A stretch of 36,986 bases of DNA from Hofstenia miamia (GCA_004352715.1 SCFE01000024.1:2262591-2299576); one strand, 5' to 3'; counted from the first letter of the stretch, positions 8,281 to 18,402 are shown. Program-made: numbers and translations. The notes: generated by a model from the sequence alone, not told the origin.

Positions 8281-8691
8281 CATGTCTTCATTACTTAAGT
8301 TTTGAGGTATTATAACATTTATTTGACCAAAAATAAAATTCTGCTGTTGCTGTGTTTTATTATCAATTAAATCAAGATCAAAATTAATAGAAGCTTGCTT
8401 TCCTTTGTAATTATTTAAAACACGCTTTTCAAATAAATCTATAAAACTTTTCTTTTCTATATTTTGGCAATGGCTATGCCTTTTGTTTTCATCTATTTTA
8501 TATTGCAGTAGAGATAGAGATTTTTTTGGACATTCAATTATACTTTTTTGGGTATTCCTTACATCCTTTTTGGAAATGGTCTTTCTATATATTTTATCAG
8601 ATCTCTTTTTACATGGAAATCTTCCTCTATATTTTTTTAGATATTTTCTATCTATATTTTTTGTTGAGTGTCTTCTAAAATGTTTTACCAT
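8254..8691 (-). CDS. Basic N-terminal region of the Polinton polymerase gene
   Basis: An intact frame of 145 codons from ATG 8689-8691. The first 50 residues are very basic (MVKHFRRHSTKN, RFPCKKRSDKIYRK), followed by a Gln-rich linker and a beta-like stretch FIFGQINVIIPQNLS. It ends at a stop at 8254, but the adjoining frame (CHLYNLKTTDE...) carries straight on into the PolB N-terminal domain, so this is the first exon-like block of one long gene broken by a frameshift near 8265. A basic N-terminus would suit a terminal-protein or DNA-binding role in protein-primed replication; that is inference. A strong TATA-rich signal lies directly upstream. Confidence 0.55.
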   Translation of the reverse strand: MVKHFRRHSTKNIDRKYLKKYRGRFPCKKRSDKIYRKTISKKDVRNTQKSIIECPKKSLSLLQYKIDENKRHSHCQNIEKKSFIDLFEKRVLNNYKGKQASINFDLDLIDNKTQQQQNFIFGQINVIIPQNLSNEDMYKFAIYTI

Positions 8692-8728
8692 CTTCTTATA
8701 TATATATATAAAATAGAAAAAATATTTT
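8692..8728 (-). promoter_or_regulatory. Candidate virus-type promoter before the polymerase gene
   Basis: The minus strand reads TTTTTTCTATTTTATATATA..., then AAGAAG and the ATG. The TTTTCT plus TATATA layout is as at the three other Polinton genes, but the TA run is longer here and could partly be a microsatellite. Confidence 0.4.
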
Positions 8729-8879
8729 TATAAATAATTTTGTTTGCTAACATTCTAATAAGTTGCTTTTTGACCACTTATCTTGTGTAGGCAAATGAGA
8801 AAGTTTATCCATGATGTTGAAAATGGAATGCCTTTTTTAATTTTTTAAGCAAATTCATTTTTCTATTATTAATGTATAC

Positions 8880-9252
8880 TCATTTAATGTTTTCAAGGAT
8901 TTCTCCTGCCTTCATGGCAAAAAATACTTTATTCAATGTACAATCAGTAATTTGATTGTTTAACATTATTAGCTGCTCTTGGGCTTGGTCCAAACTGGAA
9001 TAATTGTAGTTATTTCCTAGATTAAAACTTTCATTTGTTCTTTTGCTAAGCAAATACATTTTTATTTTATGTAATTTGCTCTTAATATCTCCAGTTGTGA
9101 AAATATGATCTTCTTGTTCTTCTTCGAACTTTATATTTCTTGCCAAACTCTTCCAAAAGCTCCTTGTATGAAAATTGCTGTTTTTTAATTTTCGGAAAAA
9201 TTCGATTTATGAGTATAGCAACTTCATTCTTAAATGTGTTTAAATCCACCAT
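8880..9252 (-). pseudogene. Unknown small Polinton gene, one frameshift
   Basis: Two overlapping frames form one protein of about 120 residues. The first (from ATG 9250-9252) is MVDLNTFKNEVAILINRIFP...YKELLEEFGKKY, and after a shift near 9130 the second continues with FEEEQEDHIFTTGDIKSKL to AMKAGEILENIK at 8880. It is helical and charged with a coiled-coil tendency (LDQAQEQLIMLNNQITD). No family is recognised. It is the outermost gene on the polymerase side. The usual TTTTCT/TATATA signal is not clear upstream, where only TTTTCTAACTATTGC is seen. A regulatory or DNA-binding role is possible but unsupported. Confidence 0.45.
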
Positions 9253-9328
9253 TATCACTAAATTTAGCAATAGTTAGAAAATAACTCAAACACAGTTAAT
9301 ATTTAAAATAAATTTCTTAGAATTCCGG

Positions 9329-9530
9329 AATTTAAAATGATTGACAGTTAATTTTGAAAGATTGGATAACACACTATCTGATTTCCAAATATGGAGATTT
9401 TTAGAGCATTATCAAAAGTTCTAGAATTTAAAATGATTGACAGTTAATTTTGAAAGATTGGATAATGTGGTATCTGATTTCCAAATGTGGAGATTTTTAG
9501 ACCATTCTCAAAAGTTCTAGAATTTAAAAT
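9329..9530. repeat. Tandem repeat, 96-bp unit, about 2.1 copies
   Basis: AATTTAAAATGATTGACAG begins at 9329 and at 9425, and AATTTAAAAT begins again at 9521. The first two units differ at only a few bases. It lies just outside the last Polinton gene, where Polinton terminal repeats would be expected. Confidence 0.8.
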
Positions 9531-9730
9531 ACAAGCACAGATATCTAGATTAGGCCAGGTATTTGTTTCTGCAGCTTTCTATACTTTTAATTCAAAGCGG
9601 AATCTACAAAAATAAGCGCCTTTGTTTCTATTAAAATTTTAACCCTATCTTGAAAAAGCAAAGTTATGTACATGAAAGAATAGTATCAATAAAAATAAAC
9701 TTCAAATGTTTATAAAATAACTCAAGCACA

Positions 9731-10743
9731 ATAAATATTTAAAATTATTTTCTCTCATATATTTTTCTAAATCTTAATTAATTATAAAAAGTTTACTTAC
9801 TGAAATATTGAAAAGAATGCTGCTGGGTAATGAAAACCAACTTCAAATTGTCACTTGTAATGCTCAAATGGAAGGAATATGTCAACTGTCGCTTTAGGAA
9901 TAATACAGCCAATCAAATCCACTGGAAATAATTTGATTTAAATTTCACGGTGTATTAAGTGACAGACTTAGGAAATTAATAAAGTGTGTATCATTGTGTT
10001 GTAACATTGCGCAATCTGCGAATTTCTAATGTTATCCAATAGTTTTCGCACATACAGAAAGCATTCTACAATTTTTTAAATTAAAGAATAATGGGTCAGT
10101 TTGTTAATTGAAATGCATTTAATTACTTTTTAATCAATGAAGCCAATTATTAGTTTAACCACAACGGCTATAATAAGCCAATAATTGGCTTAAAAAATAA
10201 ATATTGTGCAAAATAACTACACAGAAATGCTTAAAANATAAATATTTAAAATTATTTTCTCTCATATATTTTTCTAAATCTTAATTAATTATAAAAAGTT
10301 TACTTACTGAAATATTGAAAAGAATGCTGCTGGGTAATGAAAACCAACTTCAAATTGTCACTTGTAATGCTCAAATGGAAGGAATATGTCAACTGTCGCT
10401 TTAGGAATAATACAGCCAATCAAATCCACTGGAAATAATTTGATTTAAATTTCACGGTGTATTAAGTGACAGACTTAGGAAATTAATAAAGTGTGTATCA
10501 TTGTGTTGTAACATTGCGCAATCTGCGAATTTCTAATGTTATCCAATAGTTTTCGCACATACAGAAAGCATTCTACAATTTTTTAAATTAAAGAATAATG
10601 GGTCAGTTTGTTAATTGAAATGCATTTAATTACTTTTTAATCAATGAAGCCAATTATTAGTTTAACCACAACGGCTATAATAAGCCAATAATTGGCTTAA
10701 AAAATAAATATTGTGCAAAATAACTACACAGAAATGCTTAAAA
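9731..10743. repeat. 506-bp direct repeat around a single N (likely false duplication)
   Basis: 9731-10236 and 10238-10743 read the same base for base as far as compared by eye, joined by one N at 10237. This is the signature of two contig ends carrying the same sequence that were placed side by side. The unit contains an inverted repeat (AGCCAATTATT ... AATAATTGGCT) and no coding region. About 50 bp before it, AATAACTCAAACACAGTTAATATTTAAAAT at 9280 is echoed at 9717. Confidence 0.85.
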
Positions 10744-12970
10744 TTATAGTCTTTGAATTTATACTTAAGATTTATACTTAAGATAGTGTCTTTTTAATAT
10801 TATGCTGTAACACCTTCATCACAGCCGTCTGTAGTAATCTTATTCCCACGTATTTGTACTGAAGATGATTGAAAAATCGAAACTGGTAGCTAATATTAAA
10901 TTGAGCACATTCGTTTCTATATATATATATTTTTTTTTCGTTATGATTGAGTTTAAAAAACGGCGGGGAGATCGCGAACCCCCTGTATATATATATATAT
11001 TTATGTATATATATACATACTTGTACCATTGTGTCTGGAATGGGATTGGGACATTTTTAAATGCATTAGAATTGATGGCGTCACATTGGGTTGGGGGCTA
11101 CAAACAAAAAGCTTACACATTATTTTATTAGTTCAATTTTTCTGGTCAAGGTCCATTCTATAAGTTAAACTGTTAACTTACTAAAGTTTATTAGATTGAA
11201 AAGAAACATTTGTGCTTGACGAAATTTGAACGTGTATTCCATAGCACTTCATTGGGACTGCAAAGATTTACCACAAGACAAATATCAATGATTGCCTTAA
11301 AAAGTGGGTTAAAGATTTGAACTTCAAACTGGATTGTATTAACAATATTAACTGAAACCCCTGGAAACCGAAATTCAATTAAAATACATTTGTTTTTAGT
11401 ATGTGTATACAATAGTGAAATTTGATATAGTTGTGTAAACAACAAAAATTACAATAAATTTGGCAATTTATAAGCTATTGCTAGATTTTTTCTGTCACAT
11501 GTAGAGACCAGGTTACTGTATTAGTCAAAATGCTAGAATGGTAGCTATTTTAGGATCAGCCCTTCATCCGTCAAGAGTGTACTGGCCCATTACTTTTGAT
11601 TGACGTAAGCGCATTATATCTCTAGAAACCCCGGCACTAAAACTGCTGACTTCCAGATTCTTATCAATAGAATGAAGCAATGTGCAAAGTTTTTTTCTAA
11701 AGAGTGTTTGCACCTTTCTTTGCTTCGTCAAACCAAAACTACTAATAAATATGGTAATATTGAAAAGGCCTGGTAAAATTAGAGGGCCCAATATCTATCC
11801 CAAAGTCCAGGCCTAAAACTACCTAACAAGAACACTTATACTCAGACCATCACTAATCAAAACGTTGCATGCCTGGATTTACCATATGAAATGCTTGACT
11901 TTGCAATTGATTTATAGTTGCACATATATGTCTTTACAGACATGTTCGCAAATTCAATGATGATTTTTTCCAATTTTTTGTTTATAAATGATTTTTATAT
12001 AATTAGACTGGGAAAAACATCTGAAACCAGCATCAAAAATAGAAGAATTAGAAATCAGTAATTTGTACTTTGAAATTTTTTATAGTATTTTTGACATTTA
12101 TTGAGTGAATATTGCAAAGATTAGAAAATTAAACTAAAGCTGTACTATGAGTACCCTAAATGTTCTCAAGTCTATGAAATGCCTTCTAAAATGTTGTTCT
12201 CACCTCTATTTGTTGTCCATATACATAAATATTTAGCGTATTGCAATCGTTTTTAATAACATCTAATAAATTATTACAAATTACAATAATATAAAAAGTT
12301 TCTTAAAGGAAAATATAATATGTAAATGTTTATAGATGCATTAATAGCGGCATTTTCGAATTTTGTTTGATTTAATTTTGATTTTTAATGCAAATTTAAA
12401 GATGCAATACATGTTTAAAGAAGATACGCCCAAAGGCTTTATTACTCTATTACGGAAGTCGTTGAAATTGTAATAAATGTACTCAATATAATGTGGATTG
12501 CATTAGCAAAATTTCCTAAATCTTCAAAATTTCAGTTTTGTCTATACTCATGCAGACCTTCAGGGACAGAATGTTCTTTGGGGATAACAAACTCAAAAAT
12601 AATTGACAATCTGTTATTACGTTAAATTAAATCAACTTGAAATAATAACTAATAAATGCGATATAACTGCTTGCAGATAGATGAATAAATCCCGATAAGC
12701 ATTAGTCATTAATTCACTAAGGAAACTGTTTTCTTCATTTGAGAATTCTAATAGTTTCAATGTGACTCAAATATTGAGGAATGAATTTCCTATTTATAGA
12801 AAACGACTTCATATAAGAAATACATTGGGCCAAAGCTTCAAAGTGCAATTCGTCAATACTATTTTAAAATTCTAAAAAATATTTCATATTTTCTATAGTC
12901 ATATGAAAAAATATTCCATTTTAAAAACAGTAAATGAAGTTGTAACTCAAAAACATTTTTATGAAGAATG
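10744..12970. other. AT-rich sequence without a recognised gene
   Basis: Only short frames occur. Between 10915 and 11020 two TATATA microsatellites flank a GC-rich island (around AAACGGCGGGGAGATCGCG). TTTATACTTAAGA is directly repeated at about 10759-10783. Nothing else was recognised. Confidence 0.6.
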
Positions 12971-12980
12971 ACTTTGACTC

Positions 12981-13345
12981 TTAGCTGTCTGCCATGTCAC
13001 AATCAGAAGGTAAAACCAAGCTTATGCTAACGCTTTTCTTTGCACTAAGGATCTCCATCACATCTGCCAAGGCTTTTAATAGAGGACATAACTGAGCAAG
13101 AATTTTGTGAAGTGTAGACGATAGAGGCTCTAGTGTTTTGACCACTGTTCGGTTATATTCTTGCAAATTAAGCAATGCGCATTAAACAACAGCCTCATTG
13201 TTAAAGCCAGCACCTGCAGCAAGCTCCATAGGTCTACCATCGGACACAATAAATTCTAAAAGAGCAGCATCATATAAACTTTTCTCTGTGTTTGACAACT
13301 CTCTCTCTTCATGAAGTTGCTAATGCTTGCCTGACGAGAAAAAAT
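12981..13345 (-). pseudogene. hAT-family transposase remnant
   Basis: Reading from about 13345, the pieces RQASISNFM, then LYDAALLEFIVSDGRPMELA followed by GAGF, resemble the start of hAT transposases after the BED finger (the phrase F...D.RP....GF is typical). After an in-frame TAA near 13178 come TLEPLSSTLHKILAQLCPLL and ALADVMEILSAKKSVSIS with LVLP, which fits the hAT segment before the conserved LVLP. The catalytic Asp region between these blocks and the C-terminal dimerisation domain are missing, so an internal deletion has occurred. It ends at a stop at 12981. The family name rests on these phrases only. Confidence 0.6.
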
Positions 13346-13360
13346 GACGAACTGATGCTC

Positions 13361-13649
13361 TTTTTATTCAGTGTCTTCGCCTTTTTATAGCTCTTTCGTG
13401 TTGCATCAGAGTTTGAAACGGCCGAAAATTTTAAGGCCGGGGCCTGTAGTTGGCCAGCAGCAGCTAATACCAGCCGACCGGTTTTCGGCCAGTAGTGGCT
13501 GGGNNNNTTTTTATTCAGTGTCTTCGCCTTTTTATAGCTCTTTCGTGTTGCATCAGAGTTTGAAACGGCCGAAAATTTTAAGGCCGGGGCCTGTAGTTGG
13601 CCAGCAGCAGCTAATACCAGCCGACCGGTTTTCGGCCAGTAGTGGCTGG
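13361..13649. repeat. 143-bp direct repeat around NNNN (likely false duplication), GC-rich
   Basis: 13361-13503 is repeated at 13508-13649, joined by four N. The unit is GC-rich against its surroundings and full of GGCCGG / CCGACCGGTTTTCGGCC palindromes, resembling the terminal or promoter-side DNA of hAT-type elements. It adjoins the hAT remnant on its 5' side. Confidence 0.75.
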
Positions 13650-13693
13650 TAAATTATATTTGCATTGTATATTTGATTTCCTCGCAAAAAATC

Positions 13694-14314
13694 AAAGATA
13701 TCGATCCTTCTAATAAAATCATGGTCAGCTACGACGTCAAAAGTCTTTTCACTTCAATTCCTATCTCCAAAACTATCGATAACATTATTAGTCTTACGCC
13801 TTCAAATCTTTTTCCCGTTGATAATTCTACTCTTTGAAAGTTACTTCACCTCGCTTCATCAGATATTATCTTCTCTTTCAACAATGAACTTTATCAGCAG
13901 CACGATGGCATGGCTATGGGATCTCCCCTAAGCCCAACATTCGCCAACTTTGCTATGGACATCATTGAATCAAAATTCTCAACAAGTAATCTTCCTTCAT
14001 TCTAAGTGCGATACGTCGACGATATCTTTTGTCTAATGGACAATCAAAATCAAGCTGACGAATTTCTTCACTTCCTCAACTCATTCCTTCCTTCAATTCA
14101 ATTTACTCAAGAAACAGACACCAATGGTCATCTCAATTTCTTTATGTTTCTCTTCACCAAGCTTCCTCTTCGTTTGAAACTTCTCTCTACATCAAACCCT
14201 CAAACACTGGGTTATATATCCCCTTATATTCATACTGTTCTGAAAAATATAAATTATCATTTCCTTGTAACTTATTTTCAAGAGCTGTCCGCCTATCATC
14301 TTATCAAAAAGTAA
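13694..14314 (+). pseudogene. Penelope-like element reverse transcriptase, 5'-truncated
   Basis: From 13694 one frame carries, in order, motif A (VSYDVKSLFTSIP), motif B' (GMAMGSPLSPTFANFAM) and motif C (VRYVDDIFCL), which is the layout of Penelope-like RTs. Two in-frame stops interrupt it (TGA 13835-13837 and TAA 14003-14005), and the frame ends at 14312-14314. The fingers region before motif A is absent because the element is cut at about 13690 by the preceding repeat. The linker from 14315 to 14571 is frameshifted but still shows coding-like sequence toward the endonuclease. Base composition is clearly less AT-rich than the neighbourhood. Role: telomerase-like target-primed copying of the element. 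Confidence 0.85.
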
Positions 14315-14571
14315 CTGAAGCTTTTGATACAATCTTTCAATCCTGAAAATGTTCTCCGTCGTTCATCTAATGCTGCCCTTAATCCATCTCCTCAAACTGC
14401 ACTTTGTGAAAATAAGTCAATTTATTGGAAAGTTCCCTATATCGCTAGTCTTTCAAAAATCTCGAAGCCTCAGTAAAAAATCTCAATAAGAAAGTCACTT
14501 CAACTCAAATCAAGCCTGTCTTTCAATCATTCAAAACCAGCAACATCTTTTCAAACAAATATCCCAGTCCA

Positions 14572-14820
14572 ATGTCTCTACGCTCTTCTCTTGTTTATAA
14601 ATATCAATGTCATAAGTGTGAGCACTTATACATAGGAAAGACTAGAAGACATCTTCAAACCAGAATCCGAGAACATCTCTACGGTCATCTTCTCTCAGAA
14701 TTCTTCCTCCATCATCAAAGCCATGCCGCCACTTCATCTAATTTTTCAGTCCTAATCTGTCATCCATCTTCAAAGGTAGCCGAAGCAATTGCAATCAAAG
14801 AAATTCGCCCGTCACTTTAA
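14572..14820 (+). CDS. Penelope-like GIY-YIG endonuclease domain
   Basis: An intact 82-codon frame (MSLRSSLVYKYQCHKCEHL...). The GIY-YIG core is seen as VYKYQCHKC followed by LYIGKTRRHLQTRIREHL; the two Cys form the Penelope-specific CxxC next to the GIY strand, and Arg/His residues follow as in the family. A Glu in KVAEAIAIKEI fits the metal-binding position. Downstream, at 14860-14896, TCAATCAT is repeated several times, a plausible element tail. It belongs with the RT at 13694-14314 as one polyprotein. The Met at 14572 is internal, not a true start. Confidence 0.85.
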   Translation: MSLRSSLVYKYQCHKCEHLYIGKTRRHLQTRIREHLYGHLLSEFFLHHQSHAATSSNFSVLICHPSSKVAEAIAIKEIRPSL

Positions 14821-14996
14821 CAACCAAGTCGAAATCAAACTTCACCTCTTCTAAGCTGTCAATCATCCTGTCAATCATTCAATCAATCATTTCATTGCAG
14901 TATATATAAACTTTATTTTTAATCGCTGTGTATTCTTGCTAATAATATAGCCGAAAGTACTACAAATATAATTCGTCAACGTGTTCGTTTTTATGC

Positions 14997-15027
<31 letters not shown>

Positions 15028-15510
15028 NNNNNNNNNNNNNNNNNNNNNNNNNNNNNNNNNNNNNNNNNNNNNNNNNNNNNNNNNNNNNNNNNNNNNNNNN
15101 NNNNNNNNNNNNNNNNNNNNNNNNNNNNNNNNNNNNNNNNNNNNNNNNNNNNNNNNNNNNNNNNNNNNNNNNNNNNNNNNNNNNNNNNNNNNNNNNNNNN
15201 ATATATATATATATAAACAAGCTGTTTTTACACATGGAGATGCATAGAGCTGATATTGCATAACGCAAATTTCAATCTATTGTAACTATATTTCTAGCAA
15301 AGCACAATTTTGATATTTTCTATAACTTTAATCAGCTGTTTTCACTTTAAGTGAATGAGAAATTGTGAACGTTTTAGTTTTATTTAGTTAGTTTACTTTG
15401 CATGATAGTTAAAATATATAAAACATTGCTGTCGCATTTGATCCCGCTTAGCATTTAATAACTTATAAGTACACAAATAAAATTTAAGTAATATTTCGCA
15501 AAACTAAATT
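14821..15510. other. Element tail, TA microsatellite and gap
   Basis: Contains the TCAATCAT repeats of the Penelope tail, a (TA)n microsatellite from 15000, a 173-N gap at 15028-15200, more TA repeat to 15215, and AT-rich sequence with no recognised gene up to the mariner terminus. Frames rich in Tyr-Ile here are products of the microsatellite. Confidence 0.75.
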
Positions 15511-15635
15511 TACAGGTAGTCCCGAAAGGTAGTATTATTGCATACTATTAACACACAACACAACACAAAACATTTAAGACATGACAACAGTTAGAGCGTT
15601 AATGATGAGTGTGACGAACTATCTTTTTTTGGCTG

Positions 15636-15670
15636 CAGGCATATATAAGCGCGGTGACGTCACAAACAAA
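15636..15670 (+). promoter_or_regulatory. Candidate TATA box and TGACGTCA site of the mariner transposase
   Basis: GCATATATAAGCGCGG is followed by TGACGTCAC, the palindromic CRE/AP-1-like core, about 45 bp before the transposase ATG at 15700. The arrangement looks like a compact core promoter; this is inference. Confidence 0.35.
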
Positions 15671-15699
15671 AATCATAGTTACGTGTTGTTTCTCGTTTT

Positions 15700-16211
15700 A
15701 TGGAAAAGCAAAAACTGCGTCTTCTCATCAACTACGACTTTCGCAGCAAATTATCGGCAAGGCAATGACCGTTTGCATGCTACATATCCAGACATTACAA
15801 TTTCTTATGAAACAGTNGACGGATTTCCTACAATCGTCTACAGACACAGCTTGGGATTGGCAGAAATGCTATTCAGTCCATTCTTCATGAGCTTCTTCAA
15901 CACCTCCGCTTTCACCATGACAATGCCCCATCGCATTCAGCAGCTGTCACTAAGACTTCATTTTTGACAATGAAGTGCGACTGTTGCCACATCCGCCTTA
16001 TTCTCCGGATCTTTCACCGGCTGACTTCTTTTTGTTTGGGTGTGTCAAAGAAAAATTGCGAGGCCGCGAGTTTGGCTGTCCAGACGACGCTGTTCTTGCG
16101 TACAAGGAGGAGCTGGGAGAAATATCAGCAAATATGTGTTGTTCAGCCTTCAATAACTGGTTTGAGCGGTTTCGAATGTGCATTAATGTAAATGGTAATT
16201 ATGTTGATTAA
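15700..16211 (+). pseudogene. mariner transposase with internal deletion
   Basis: It starts MEKQKLRLLINYDFRSKLSA, the first helix-turn-helix of mariner transposases, then shifts frame and continues LHATYPDITISYETV. After the N at 15819, RISYNRLQTQLGIGRNAIQS matches the second DNA-binding helix region and runs straight into LRFHHDNAPSHSAAVTK (second catalytic Asp). After another shift comes LLPHPPYSPDLSPADFFLFG (third catalytic Asp), ending NVNGNYVD with a stop at 16211. The segment holding the first catalytic Asp is deleted, so the enzyme cannot work. It lies 187 bp inside the left terminal repeat. Confidence 0.85.
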
Positions 16212-16549
16212 AAATATATGCATTTTTCGCATTTCAATTGTTTTTGTTCGTATGACGGGGTAATACAGAGAACCATTAGACGAAATTTAAATTAACATTT
16301 ATTAGCCCTCTAGTGGATGAATTTAGTAGTGTAGATGAAAAATTATTTTAAAATTAAATTGACTTCATTTTACCTCCATTTCTGTTTGAAATCAAAGCTA
16401 CCATGACTCATTACGAAAACACTCTAAGTGTGAGAGTTCAATGAATTATATTTTTATATGTTTTTTTTCAGAAACATATTAAGGATGGAAGCCTATCATT
16501 TCTATATTCTTGGTTATTAATATTAGTACTTTAAAAAATTCAAACTCAA

Positions 16550-17549
16550 NNNNNNNNNNNNNNNNNNNNNNNNNNNNNNNNNNNNNNNNNNNNNNNNNNN
16601 NNNNNNNNNNNNNNNNNNNNNNNNNNNNNNNNNNNNNNNNNNNNNNNNNNNNNNNNNNNNNNNNNNNNNNNNNNNNNNNNNNNNNNNNNNNNNNNNNNNN
16701 NNNNNNNNNNNNNNNNNNNNNNNNNNNNNNNNNNNNNNNNNNNNNNNNNNNNNNNNNNNNNNNNNNNNNNNNNNNNNNNNNNNNNNNNNNNNNNNNNNNN
16801 NNNNNNNNNNNNNNNNNNNNNNNNNNNNNNNNNNNNNNNNNNNNNNNNNNNNNNNNNNNNNNNNNNNNNNNNNNNNNNNNNNNNNNNNNNNNNNNNNNNN
16901 NNNNNNNNNNNNNNNNNNNNNNNNNNNNNNNNNNNNNNNNNNNNNNNNNNNNNNNNNNNNNNNNNNNNNNNNNNNNNNNNNNNNNNNNNNNNNNNNNNNN
17001 NNNNNNNNNNNNNNNNNNNNNNNNNNNNNNNNNNNNNNNNNNNNNNNNNNNNNNNNNNNNNNNNNNNNNNNNNNNNNNNNNNNNNNNNNNNNNNNNNNNN
17101 NNNNNNNNNNNNNNNNNNNNNNNNNNNNNNNNNNNNNNNNNNNNNNNNNNNNNNNNNNNNNNNNNNNNNNNNNNNNNNNNNNNNNNNNNNNNNNNNNNNN
17201 NNNNNNNNNNNNNNNNNNNNNNNNNNNNNNNNNNNNNNNNNNNNNNNNNNNNNNNNNNNNNNNNNNNNNNNNNNNNNNNNNNNNNNNNNNNNNNNNNNNN
17301 NNNNNNNNNNNNNNNNNNNNNNNNNNNNNNNNNNNNNNNNNNNNNNNNNNNNNNNNNNNNNNNNNNNNNNNNNNNNNNNNNNNNNNNNNNNNNNNNNNNN
17401 NNNNNNNNNNNNNNNNNNNNNNNNNNNNNNNNNNNNNNNNNNNNNNNNNNNNNNNNNNNNNNNNNNNNNNNNNNNNNNNNNNNNNNNNNNNNNNNNNNNN
17501 NNNNNNNNNNNNNNNNNNNNNNNNNNNNNNNNNNNNNNNNNNNNNNNNN
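16550..17549. other. Assembly gap, 1000 N, inside the mariner element
   Basis: A round-length gap; its true size is unknown. It may conceal an insertion inside the mariner. Confidence 0.95.
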
Positions 17550-18380
17550 GAATACATGCGAATACATGCTGCTCATTTAAGTGCCCCTTCATACAAGGGT
17601 AGCTGTAAATCTAATGTAAAATATTTAGATTTTCTTGTCAATCGGCATATATTTAAAATTGTGTTAATAAGTCTATGCTCTATTTATATTTAGTTTAATA
17701 TATGCAATTGTAACGATGTAATTCAAGTTGGAAATGACGAAAAAATAAAAATATATAGAAATATATTTTAGCTGTTCAAAAACATTAATAGGGCACATTT
17801 TATAAAAATTCACAGAACGTTGTTACAGATATTATGAAATATTTCAATATATAAAATAATAAACTAATATGATTTAACTCATTACTTCATTGTACTGCTA
17901 TGTTTGCAAAGTAGAGAAAAAGACGAGCGCCTTACTATGTTTTTCCTCAAAACATGCTTTGTAATCAATATAAATGGACAATTTGCTCAATTAAATAAAC
18001 GTCAAATCAAAGCTGTTTAAATATAAATATAGACTTTAGATATCAGTCTATCAGATTCCGAGAGTGAAGAATTAATACCTTTTCTTCTCAAATGTCTGTG
18101 ATATGAAATTCAAAAATTTTAATGGAATTTCCTTGATTTGAAAGGGTGAATTCAATGCAATTTTGCTCAATTAATTTTTGAAGTTTTTCTAAATTTCAGT
18201 AGTTATATAGAATCAATAGCTTTCGAATTTCAACAATCCGAGAGTGATGGAACATTATATGATATTGCTTGCCCATTAAAGCCAAAAATAAATTTTATCA
18301 ATGTATTAAGATAGCTAATAAATCACATTTTAAAGCGCCATCTATCGACAAGGAAAATCTTACTACAAAAATATTTCGTG
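17550..18380. other. AT-rich interior of the mariner without a recognised gene
   Basis: No frame of interest was found. The phrase CCGAGAGTGA occurs twice (about 18058 and 18238). The stretch ends in the right terminal repeat. Confidence 0.5.
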
Positions 18381-18402
18381 TAATGTTTCGGGACTACCTG
18401 TA

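Larger units (their letters stand above)
1..9300 (-). mobile_element. Decayed Maverick/Polinton (adintovirus-like) element, left-open
   Basis: Seen: a block of minus-strand genes that together match the Polinton toolkit, namely PolB-type N-terminus, SF1 helicase, double-jelly-roll capsid C-terminus, PX-like segment, adenain-like protease and a fibre-like head. Known: Polintons are large self-synthesising DNA transposons related to adenovirus-like viruses, with the polymerase usually near one end and the integrase near the other. Here the polymerase lies to the right, so integrase and packaging ATPase would be expected left of position 1. The right boundary is not defined: no terminal repeat partner is visible, and 9300 is only where coding ends. 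Every long gene is damaged by frameshifts, stops, insertions, deletions or gaps, so this copy appears dead. It is annotated as a relic only. Confidence 0.82.
15513..18400 (+). mobile_element. mariner-type transposon with both terminal repeats, oversized
   Basis: The left end CAGGTAGTCCCGAAAGGTAG (15513) has its inverse at the right end, ...TTTCGGGACTACCTG (ending 18400). TA flanks both ends (15511-15512 and 18401-18402), the mariner target duplication. The transposase occupies only 15700-16211. The remaining 2.1 kb includes a 1000-N gap (16550-17549) and AT-rich sequence without a recognised gene. Usual mariners are about 1.3 kb, so a second element or long non-coding sequence lies inside, perhaps hidden in the gap. 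Confidence 0.85.

Noticed and set aside
10778-11131. Frames on both strands rich in Tyr-Ile
   Set aside because: They result from short TATATA repeats and have no domain or neighbour support.
14887-15268. Frames of alternating Tyr-Ile here and at 28067-28631
   Set aside because: They are translations of (TA)n microsatellites and gaps.
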